From NCBI GenBank assembly GCA_002171575.2, contig NHEI02000019.1, positions 1 through 5,936 of the forward strand: 5,936 bases of DNA, read 5' to 3'. Source of the stretch: Flavobacteriaceae bacterium TMED81 (GTDB taxonomy: Bacteria; Bacteroidota; Bacteroidia; Flavobacteriales; Flavobacteriaceae). A model generated the notes under the pieces. That model had not been told where the DNA came from, ran no database searches, and saw only the letters and a list, made by a program, of their open reading frames with translations. Made by a program: the position numbers and the translations under genes. This document shows positions 1-5,897 of the stretch, piece by piece; the stretch's first letter is position 1, and every line of letters starts with the position of its first letter.

Positions 1-1
1 T

Positions 2-1552
2 ATGAGTAAAGAACTAATCATTCGTTCAAAATCCTCATCTGTAGATTTTGCCTTGCTTAAGGACGGGAAATTGATCGAATATCAAAAGGAAGTTGGCACG
101 AATAAGTTTCACGTTGGTGATGTTTTTCTGGCAAAAATTAAAAAAACACTTCCTGGACTGAATGCTGCATTTGTCAATGTAGGTTATGAAAAAGATGCGT
201 TTTTGCATTATCATGATCTAGGACCAAGAGTACGCAGCTTTCTAAAATTCATCAAAGGTGTAAGCACAGGTAAAGTGAAAGATTTTTCTCTAAAGAAGTT
301 TCCTTTAGAACCCGAAATTCACAAAGACGGAGCCATAGCAGACGCTGTTCAATCAAATCAGTCTGTGTTGGTTCAAATCATCAAAGAGCCGATCTCAACC
401 AAAGGGCCCAGAATTAGTTCTGAGTTGTCTTTAGCTGGGCGGTATTTGGTTTTGGTTCCCTTTTCAGATCGCGTTTCCATCTCTCAAAAAATTCCAACGA
501 TAGAGGAAAAAACACGTCTCAAGAAATTGGTGCTCAGCATTAAACCCAAGGGGTTTGGTGTGATCGTTCGAACAGTTGCTCACGATAAAAAAGTGGCTGA
601 ACTCGATCGTGATATGCAGCAACTCCACAAACGATGGCTAGATCTTTGTAAATCGATTCGCAAAGCCGATTATCCCTCACGCGTGTTGAGCGAGCTCAAT
701 CGCGCATCGAGCATACTACGGGATATTTTTGATGATAGCTTCACTGGAATTCATGTTGACGATAATAACATGGCAGGTGAAGTAAATGACTATTTAGATC
801 AAATTGCACCAGATAAGAAGGCGATTGTCAAGTTATTCAATTCTGAAACTCCCATTTTTGAGCGTTTTGGTATTGAACGGCAAATCAAGACTTCATTTGG
901 ACGAACGGTGTCGATGAGCCGAGGAGCTTATCTGATTATCGAGCATACCGAAGCACTGCATGTGATTGATGTGAATAGTGGAAACCGATCAAATAAGGCG
1001 AAAAATCAAGAAGATACTGCACTTGAAGTCAACCTGATTGCTGCAACCGAAATTGCGCGGCAACTGCGTTTACGAGATATGGGCGGTATCATCGTAATTG
1101 ATTTTATCGATATGATCCGATCAGAAAATCGGAGAAAACTCTTTGATCACTTTCGAGAAGAAATGAACGCTGACAGAGCCAAACATAAAATTCTTCCACC
1201 GAGTAAAATTGGTCTTATTCAGATGACACGTCAACGTGTAAGACCTGAAATGGAGATTAAAACCATGGAACCCAATCCAAATAAGGACGGGGAAGTGGAA
1301 GCTCCAATTGTACTCCTCGATCGGATCGAGGCAGATGTGGAACGAATTGTCAACCATGTAAAGCACAGCAAAAAGAAGATTCGCCTTCATGCGCATCCTT
1401 TTGTAGCTGCCTATTTGGTACAAGGCGTAAAATCTGTTCGGTTTCAATGGTATCTCAAGCACAAGAAGTGGATCACTGTGATTCCACGCGACGCTTACAC
1501 CTATCTACACTACCGTTTTTTTGATAAAAATGGTAAAGTAATTCATTTATAA
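2..1552 (+). CDS. rng: Ribonuclease E/G family endoribonuclease, complete
   Basis: This 516-residue protein is a single-strand-specific endoribonuclease of the Rne/Rng family, expected to act in the cytoplasm in rRNA maturation and mRNA decay. The N-terminus (MSKELIIRS) matches the usual start of Bacteroidota members, so the ATG at base 2 is taken as the true start although only one upstream base is visible. An S1-type RNA-binding region spans about residues 37-130. The probable 5'-monophosphate pocket is VIVRT, with R190 and T191 matching E. coli R169 and T170. The DNase I-like catalytic core carries IDVNSG (D323) and VIDFIDM (D367, D370), the metal-binding acidic residues. The CPxCxG zinc-link of RNase E is absent; the equivalent place reads EPNPNKDG (423-430), and the only Cys I see is C216. 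The long C-terminal scaffold of E. coli RNase E is also absent, so the protein has RNase G-like size. A strong terminator follows the stop codon. The choice between the names rng and rne is convention; the family call is firm. Confidence 0.96.
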   Translation: MSKELIIRSKSSSVDFALLKDGKLIEYQKEVGTNKFHVGDVFLAKIKKTLPGLNAAFVNVGYEKDAFLHYHDLGPRVRSFLKFIKGVSTGKVKDFSLKKFPLEPEIHKDGAIADAVQSNQSVLVQIIKEPISTKGPRISSELSLAGRYLVLVPFSDRVSISQKIPTIEEKTRLKKLVLSIKPKGFGVIVRTVAHDKKVAELDRDMQQLHKRWLDLCKSIRKADYPSRVLSELNRASSILRDIFDDSFTGIHVDDNNMAGEVNDYLDQIAPDKKAIVKLFNSETPIFERFGIERQIKTSFGRTVSMSRGAYLIIEHTEALHVIDVNSGNRSNKAKNQEDTALEVNLIAATEIARQLRLRDMGGIIVIDFIDMIRSENRRKLFDHFREEMNADRAKHKILPPSKIGLIQMTRQRVRPEMEIKTMEPNPNKDGEVEAPIVLLDRIEADVERIVNHVKHSKKKIRLHAHPFVAAYLVQGVKSVRFQWYLKHKKWITVIPRDAYTYLHYRFFDKNGKVIHL

Positions 1553-1555
1553 CAC

Positions 1556-1590
1556 AAAAGCGACTCAATGTTTTGGGTCGCTTTTTTTAT
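1556..1590 (+). terminator. Intrinsic terminator after the RNase E/G gene
   Basis: Arm 1556-1568 pairs with 1573-1585 around the four-base loop TGTT. The core is AGCGACTCA against TGGGTCGCT with one G-T wobble, and it is extended by A/T pairs. A run of seven T at 1582-1588 follows the GC-rich core. The stem begins four bases after the RNase stop codon. On the opposite strand the T-run is only four bases, so it should work mainly in the plus direction. Confidence 0.9.
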
Positions 1591-1599
1591 TTTAGAGAA

Positions 1600-2079
1600 A
1601 TGCGAAACGTCCACACCCTTAACGAACTAAAAAACCGACTGGAACGATACTGCACTTACCAAGAGCGTTGTCATCAGGAAGTCCAAACGAAACTCCGTCA
1701 GCTCGGTGCGTTTCGAAATGATACCGATTCGGTGATCTCCCACTTGACTCAAAACGACTACCTCAACGAAACACGCTTTGCGATGCTCTATGTTCGCAGT
1801 AAGTTTTCCATTAAAAAGTGGGGAAAAAAGCGGATCGTCAACGAACTGAAACAAAGAAAAATTACGAGCTATAACATCAACAAAGCACTGGCACAAATCA
1901 CAGAAGAAGACTATCTGCTCACATTCGATACACTCGCTGAAAAACGTTGGAATCAGCTGATAAGGAATAAAGAACCCCTACCGCAACGAAAGAAAAAATG
2001 GGTCAGCTATCTGCAATACCGCGGATGGGAAAATGACTTGATTTTTGATGCCCTATACAAAAAGCTAACTAAAAGTTGA
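1600..2079 (+). CDS. recX: RecX family regulatory protein
   Basis: RecX binds RecA filaments and modulates, usually inhibits, their recombinase and co-protease activity in the cytoplasm. The 159-residue protein has the normal family length and is made of three successive three-helix repeats (about residues 8-50, 53-100 and 103-155). Repeat 2 carries the most typical signature: NDYLNETRFAMLYVRSK (52-68), then KKWGKKRIVNELKQRKI (72-88), corresponding to the family pattern of a Leu-Asn-Asp/Glu-x-x-Phe-Ala core followed by Gly-x-x-x-Ile-x-x-Glu-Leu. The protein is very basic. The start is placed at ATG 1600. A longer reading from TTG 1573 would begin inside the terminator hairpin and is unlikely. 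No good ribosome-binding site is visible (only AGAGAA just before ATG), which is usual for this phylum. The gene sits 47 bases after the RNase stop and runs into the convergent receptor gene with a 2-base gap. I see no convincing promoter of its own, so read-through or a promoter inside the RNase gene must drive it. Confidence 0.88.
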   Translation: MRNVHTLNELKNRLERYCTYQERCHQEVQTKLRQLGAFRNDTDSVISHLTQNDYLNETRFAMLYVRSKFSIKKWGKKRIVNELKQRKITSYNINKALAQITEEDYLLTFDTLAEKRWNQLIRNKEPLPQRKKKWVSYLQYRGWENDLIFDALYKKLTKS

Positions 2080-2081
2080 CA

Positions 2082-3908
2082 CTACTGATAACGTAGCGAA
2101 AGTAAAAAATGTCTTTTTGGCATGGGTATTAAATTCTGTTCCGTGTAGTCAGCGTTTAAAATATTATGAACAGAAAGTGAGAGTTTTATGCGCCCTTTTA
2201 CATACACCATATTCGCATCCACCACATTGTAATGATAGCCCGAGTCCTGCTCGGCATACCGATAGGATAGAGATGATGTGACGGATGAACTCCACTTCAA
2301 TGTCCAACGAGTCGAAAGGTGATGTTTACGTGAATTAATGGCGTAACGCGACAATACAGAACTGATTCCATCTTCATCATCATTAAGATAGGCATAGCCA
2401 ACAGAGAACTTATGTGGATTGCTGTTCAAAACAACATCAAGCTCTCCTCCTTGGGATAAAATTTGATCGATATTCGTGGCTTGCCATCGCTCATCCCCTG
2501 CCAGCACCACATAATCGATATAATTCTTTGCATCGCGTTGAAAAAGAGTTAGCGATAGTTTCCAATTGTTTTGGCGATGACGAAATCCGAGTTCTGTTGA
2601 CAATGCTTTTTCAGGGAGTAAAAACTCATTCCCCAGTGTGGATGAATCACTGTAATACAAATCGGTGTAGGTTGGAATCCGATAAGTATATCCTGAATTG
2701 AAAAACAATCTCGAATTCCCAGAAACTTGGAAGCCAACATCAATCCCTGGGTAGAAAAAGGTGTCTTGATCAGAGTAATGGCTCACAGAAAACCCAGGTG
2801 TAATATCCCAGCGATTGCCTTCAAAACGATGCTCGAAATACCCATGAACTAAGGTGCGGGTATGTTCTCCCAAATTATTGCTTTGAATACTAACACGAGC
2901 CAACTCAAAACCGATCCCAGTCGTGCCCAGCTTGTGCTCCCAAGTTGTGTTCACCTCACCCCCTAGCTTATTGGTGATATGAAGGTTTCTGTACACACTA
3001 GGATTGCTTCGAATAAATATATACTCGTCTTGTCCACGTTTCCAATAAATTTTAGGTTGAATTCGTAGGCTAGGGCTACGCTGAATTGAGGTTGAAACAC
3101 CTAGCAAACTACTTTGCGTTGCTTCATATTGGTCTGTGTTTTCAGGTTTGGCATAAAACCCATTTGCTCCAAAACTTCTATTACTAAAGCTGGCTAATAA
3201 TTCAATTGGTTCTTGATCAGTCTCCCAACTCGACTTCCAAAAATAGTTTTGGTTATCGTAATCTGTGTTATATCGATAGCCATCAGAGGATGCTCTTTCT
3301 ATATAAACCGTATGATTCGAAGACTCGCGTTGATCAGTTCCGAATAGGGCTGCCTTTTGATAGTCAAATGAGCCACCACCAAGTACGACATTAAAACTTT
3401 CTGCAGGGGATTTTTTCGTTACGATATTGATCGCTCCATTGAATGCGTTTTGCCCATATACACGACCTGCTGCTCCTTTTAGAATTTCAACACGTTCAAT
3501 CATATCAATCGGGATAATTGCATTGAGCGTATGATGCCCAGTTTGGGGATTATCCACCTTAATCCCATCAATTAAAAGAAGAACTTGATCAAATCCACCG
3601 CCACGGATATAAATATCAGACTGCACGTCTTGCGCCCCGCGGCTTCGGAGTTCAATTCCAGCGACATCACTCAGCACATCAATCAGTGTCGTTGCACCAC
3701 TTTCCTCAATCTCCTTTGCAGTTATGGTTGTTACAGATCGAGATTGTTGATCCATCGAAAGTTCAATCCGAGGCGATGAAACAACGACTTCGTCTAGAAC
3801 TGTTTCTTGTGCAGTTAATGGAATTTGAAATACAAACAAAAAAATGTAAACGCAAGAAGAAATAAGCTTTTCTACAACTTGTTTGCTGAGGTCAAAAGCA
3901 ACTTTCAT
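2082..3908 (-). CDS. TonB-dependent outer-membrane receptor, BtuB/CirA-like size
   Basis: This 608-residue protein is expected to be an outer-membrane beta-barrel that imports a scarce ligand using energy delivered by TonB-ExbBD. A signal peptide occupies about residues 1-34, with hydrophobic core ISSCVYIFLFVFQIPL and likely cleavage near LTAQ. A TonB-box-like stretch LDEVVVSS (38-45) follows. The plug domain runs to about residue 166 and shows YIRGGGFDQVLLLIDG (100-115), IERVEILKGAAGRVYG (137-152) and NGAINIVTKK (157-166). The rest is barrel, including RIPTYTDLYYS (410-420), similar to the RxPTxxDLYY segment common in BtuB-like receptors, and a final strand with HNILNADY (581-588). It lacks the N-terminal carboxypeptidase-regulatory-like domain of SusC receptors. 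The last residue is Gln, not the usual aromatic. The ATG at 3908 is the only start that gives a signal peptide. It follows atpC by 45 bases on the same strand. The leader is too short for a cobalamin riboswitch if the transcript starts in the gap, so the ligand (cobalamin, iron chelate or other) cannot be assigned. Confidence 0.9.
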   Translation of the reverse strand: MKVAFDLSKQVVEKLISSCVYIFLFVFQIPLTAQETVLDEVVVSSPRIELSMDQQSRSVTTITAKEIEESGATTLIDVLSDVAGIELRSRGAQDVQSDIYIRGGGFDQVLLLIDGIKVDNPQTGHHTLNAIIPIDMIERVEILKGAAGRVYGQNAFNGAINIVTKKSPAESFNVVLGGGSFDYQKAALFGTDQRESSNHTVYIERASSDGYRYNTDYDNQNYFWKSSWETDQEPIELLASFSNRSFGANGFYAKPENTDQYEATQSSLLGVSTSIQRSPSLRIQPKIYWKRGQDEYIFIRSNPSVYRNLHITNKLGGEVNTTWEHKLGTTGIGFELARVSIQSNNLGEHTRTLVHGYFEHRFEGNRWDITPGFSVSHYSDQDTFFYPGIDVGFQVSGNSRLFFNSGYTYRIPTYTDLYYSDSSTLGNEFLLPEKALSTELGFRHRQNNWKLSLTLFQRDAKNYIDYVVLAGDERWQATNIDQILSQGGELDVVLNSNPHKFSVGYAYLNDDEDGISSVLSRYAINSRKHHLSTRWTLKWSSSVTSSLSYRYAEQDSGYHYNVVDANMVYVKGRIKLSLSVHNILNADYTEQNLIPMPKRHFLLSLRYQ

Positions 3909-3953
3909 ATCATTTCGTTTTTTAAACCTGGGGGGTGTTATAAGAATGAAGTC
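3909..3953 (-). other. Short gap between atpC and the receptor gene
   Basis: These 45 bases contain a six-base C run on the minus strand and AT-rich flanks. A weak five-base inverted repeat (TAAGA/TCTTA) follows the atpC stop but has no T-run behind it, so I do not call a terminator. I see no TAnnTTTG-type promoter element. A two-codon frame ATG-ATA-TGA overlaps the receptor start codon out of frame. The simplest reading is that the receptor can be transcribed together with atpDC. Confidence 0.5.
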
Positions 3954-4232
3954 TTAATCGGCTAAAAGCACAACTTTATTTTGTTGCATTTCGAGGGTTC
4001 CACCGTTTGGCAACTCCAAAAATGTATCTTCCCCTTTCTGGTTAAAATGATGCGCCGTTTCTTCTGGAAGAGAAATTCTTCCGCCGATTTTTACGGTCCC
4101 TGGGTTTAAAATAGAAACTATAGGCGCATGGTTATCAAGAACCTGAAAAGCACCATTGGCTCCAGGAACAGCAACTGAATTGACTTCACCGCTAAATAAA
4201 GTAGCTTCTGGGCTAACGACTTCTAAACGCAT
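3954..4232 (-). CDS. atpC: F1 ATP synthase epsilon subunit, short form
   Basis: Epsilon is part of the central rotor stalk of the F1Fo ATP synthase and couples F1 rotation to the membrane c-ring at the inner membrane. The 92-residue protein corresponds to the N-terminal beta-sandwich only. RLEVVSPEATLFSGEV (2-17) and GAFQVLDNHAPIVSIL (27-42), with the conserved HAP, match the family. The chain ends at VVLLAD, exactly where the beta domain of E. coli epsilon ends (VTVLAD), so the two C-terminal helices present in proteins of about 130-140 residues are missing. There is no sign of a frameshift: the stop is clean and short epsilon subunits are usual in Bacteroidota. A polar segment PEETAHHFNQKGED (56-69) lies before the last strands. 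The gene starts 3 bases after the atpD stop, which suggests translational coupling. Confidence 0.93.
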   Translation of the reverse strand: MRLEVVSPEATLFSGEVNSVAVPGANGAFQVLDNHAPIVSILNPGTVKIGGRISLPEETAHHFNQKGEDTFLELPNGGTLEMQQNKVVLLAD

Positions 4233-4235
4233 AAA

Positions 4236-5756
4236 TTATGATTCTTTTGCTTCGGCAAGCATTTTTTCACCTGCTTCGATGGCTTCCTCAATTGTTCCTT
4301 TGAGGTTAAAGGCCGCTTCTGGTAAATGATCAAGCTCTCCGTCCATGATCATATTAAAGCCTTTAATGGTGTCTTTGATATCAACCAAAACACCTGGAAT
4401 TCCCGTAAATTGTTCTGCAACATGGAACGGTTGAGATAGGAATCGCTGTACACGGCGTGCTCTTGCAACTGCAAGCTTGTCTTCTTCTGAAAGTTCTTCC
4501 ATACCTAGGATTGCAATAATATCTTGCAACTCTTTGTAACGCTGTAGTAATTCTTTAACTCTCTGTGCACAGTTGTAGTGCTCATCACCAAGGATTTCAG
4601 CAGTTAAAATTCTTGAAGTAGAATCTAGCGGGTCAACTGCTGGATAGATCCCAAGTTCTGCGATTTTTCGCGACAATACGGTCGTAGCATCCAAGTGGGC
4701 AAAAGTCGTTGCTGGTGCCGGGTCGGTCAAGTCATCCGCAGGTACATAAACCGCTTGTACCGAAGTAATCGATCCTTTCTTAGTTGAGGTAATTCGTTCT
4801 TGCATCGCCCCCATTTCGGTCGCCAGTGTTGGTTGGTATCCCACTGCTGAAGGCATACGGCCGAGTAGTGCAGATACCTCAGATCCAGCTTGTGTAAATC
4901 GGAAGATATTATCGACGAAGAATAGAACGTCTTTTCCATGGCCATCACCTGCTCCATCGCGGAAGTATTCTGCAACCGTCAAACCAGAAAGTGCAACACG
5001 TGCACGTGCTCCTGGTGGTTCGTTCATTTGACCAAACACAAAGGTTGCTTTGGATTCTTTGAGTGCCTCTTGATCGATTTTACTCAAGTCCCAGCCACCG
5101 TTTTCCATGGACTCCATAAACTCGTCTCCATATTTGATAATCCCCGACTCGAGCATTTCTCGAAGAAGTTCATTTCCTTCCCGTGTGCGTTCTCCAACAC
5201 CCGCAAAAACAGACAATCCTCCGTGCCCTTTGGCGATGTTGTTGATAAGTTCTTGGATCAAAACTGTTTTCCCTACTCCTGCACCACCAAATAGTCCAAT
5301 TTTTCCACCCTTTGCATAGGGCTCAATCAAATCAATGACCTTTATTCCTGTAAAAAGAACTTCTGTCGAAGTGGACAATTGGTCAAAAGCAGGCGCCTCA
5401 CGGTGAATGGACAATCCGTCTTTTTCTGTTTTCGGCAAATTGCCAATTCCATCAATCGCATCGCCAATGACATTGAAGAGTCTTCCGTTGACTGCTTCCC
5501 CAATCGGCATTTGAATTGGATTTCCTGTAGCAACAACATCTGCACCACGCTGCAACCCATCAGTTGAATCCATTGAAATTGTTCGGACTTGGTCTTCACC
5601 AATATGCGACTGCACTTCCAATACGAGCTGACTTCCATCATCTTTACTGATTTCGAGTGAATCATAAATATTGGGAAGTGGTGCAATTGCAGTGTCAAAT
5701 GATACATCAACGACTGGTCCAATGATCTGTGCGACTTTACCTTTTACTTTAGCCAT
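4236..5756 (-). CDS. atpD: F1 ATP synthase beta subunit
   Basis: The catalytic beta subunit of F1 makes ATP from ADP and phosphate as protons, or sodium, drive the rotor. Motifs in order (506-residue numbering): Walker A GGAGVGKT (157-164), GERTREGN with the catalytic Glu (188-195), Walker B region LFFVDN (278-283), SALLGRMPSAVGYQPTLATE (295-314) and the DELSEED-type loop MEELSEED (419-426). All key residues look intact. Compared with the roughly 460-residue E. coli protein, the extra length is mostly an insert at about residues 208-236, between the GERTREGN segment and FGQMNEPPG, plus a few residues before Walker B and at the C-terminus. The start is placed at ATG 5756 (MAKVKGKVAQIIGPVVDV), which fits family N-termini; a TTG three codons upstream would lie within the leader hairpin. 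It heads the atpDC pair, preceded by a Bacteroidota-type promoter element and a folded leader. No other atp genes are adjacent. Confidence 0.98.
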   Translation of the reverse strand: MAKVKGKVAQIIGPVVDVSFDTAIAPLPNIYDSLEISKDDGSQLVLEVQSHIGEDQVRTISMDSTDGLQRGADVVATGNPIQMPIGEAVNGRLFNVIGDAIDGIGNLPKTEKDGLSIHREAPAFDQLSTSTEVLFTGIKVIDLIEPYAKGGKIGLFGGAGVGKTVLIQELINNIAKGHGGLSVFAGVGERTREGNELLREMLESGIIKYGDEFMESMENGGWDLSKIDQEALKESKATFVFGQMNEPPGARARVALSGLTVAEYFRDGAGDGHGKDVLFFVDNIFRFTQAGSEVSALLGRMPSAVGYQPTLATEMGAMQERITSTKKGSITSVQAVYVPADDLTDPAPATTFAHLDATTVLSRKIAELGIYPAVDPLDSTSRILTAEILGDEHYNCAQRVKELLQRYKELQDIIAILGMEELSEEDKLAVARARRVQRFLSQPFHVAEQFTGIPGVLVDIKDTIKGFNMIMDGELDHLPEAAFNLKGTIEEAIEAGEKMLAEAKES

Positions 5757-5795
5757 AGAATACAAAAATAATGAACAAGGAAACTTGTTTTTGTA
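5757..5795 (-). promoter_or_regulatory. Two-part hairpin in the atpD leader
   Basis: Read on the minus strand, TACAAA (5795-5790) pairs with TTTGTA (5766-5761), and directly inside it AACAAG (5789-5784) pairs with CTTGTT (5779-5774) around the loop TTTC. A seven-base bulge (5773-5767) lies on the 3' side. The outer arms can alternatively be drawn as the eight-base repeat TACAAAAA/TTTTTGTA. The structure starts at about the predicted transcription start and ends four bases before the atpD ATG, so it fills the site where a ribosome-binding sequence would lie. The pairing is directly visible; a regulatory role is inferred. Confidence 0.5.
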
Positions 5796-5800
5796 GGCTG

Positions 5801-5808
5801 CAAATATA
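5801..5808 (-). promoter_or_regulatory. Bacteroidota-type -7 promoter element for atpDC
   Basis: On the minus strand this reads TATATTTG, a full match to the Bacteroidota -7 consensus TAnnTTTG recognised by the primary sigma factor of this phylum. Transcription would begin near 5796-5793, giving a leader of about 40 bases before atpD. The -33 element (TTTG or TTG) is not clear at the expected distance, so the call rests on the -7 match and on its position between a terminator and a highly expressed housekeeping gene. Confidence 0.6.
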
Positions 5809-5846
5809 AGCTAAAAAGTGAAATTTTATTGATTGATTTATAAACA

Positions 5847-5876
5847 AAAAAAGGGCGCAATTTAGCGCCCTTTTTA
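5847..5876 (-). terminator. Intrinsic terminator upstream of atpD
   Basis: The eleven-base stem AAAAAGGGCGC / GCGCCCTTTTT encloses a six-base loop. On the minus strand it is followed by seven T (5853-5847), and on the plus strand by five T, so it could work in both directions. It lies 21 bases after the stop of the minus-strand gene fragment at 5898-5936 and should end that transcript before the atpD promoter. Confidence 0.88.
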
Positions 5877-5897
5877 AAAATTAAATTCAATTAACTA

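Noticed and set aside
1121..1462. Open frame antisense to the RNase E/G gene
   Set aside because: It overlaps the catalytic core of a clear gene and has no family features or start signals.
1572..1595. TTTG plus TATTTTAG as a Bacteroidota promoter for recX
   Set aside because: The -7 element has a mismatch and the spacing is about 12 bases instead of roughly 17-23; the bases are explained by the terminator.
1573..1599. TTG-initiated N-terminal extension of recX (nine extra codons)
   Set aside because: It would start inside the terminator hairpin loop and stem and encode residues translated from the T-run; ATG 1600 fits the RecX family N-terminus and length.
2103..2124. Hairpin ATGCC/GACAT followed by six T on the minus strand at the receptor 3' end
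   Set aside because: The stem is five bases with a C-A mismatch and the T-run encodes receptor residues before the stop; too weak for a terminator.
3905..3913. Two-codon frame ATG-ATA-TGA overlapping the receptor start
   Set aside because: Too short to interpret and likely chance in AT-rich sequence; it could only matter if ribosomes reinitiate there.
3924..3937. C6/G6 run before the receptor gene as a phase-variation tract
   Set aside because: Six bases is shorter than typical slipping tracts and I see no promoter whose spacing it would alter.
3909..3953. Cobalamin or other riboswitch ahead of the receptor
   Set aside because: The gap is 45 bases, far shorter than a cobalamin riboswitch, and no B12-box-like motif is visible.
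4938..5294. Long open frame antisense to atpD on the plus strand
   Set aside because: Shadow of the strongly conserved atpD coding frame; its translation has no recognisable domain and many Cys/Phe residues typical of antisense reading.
5757..5765. TTG start giving atpD three extra residues (MYS)
   Set aside because: The family N-terminus begins at MAKVKGKV, and the TTG lies within the leader hairpin.
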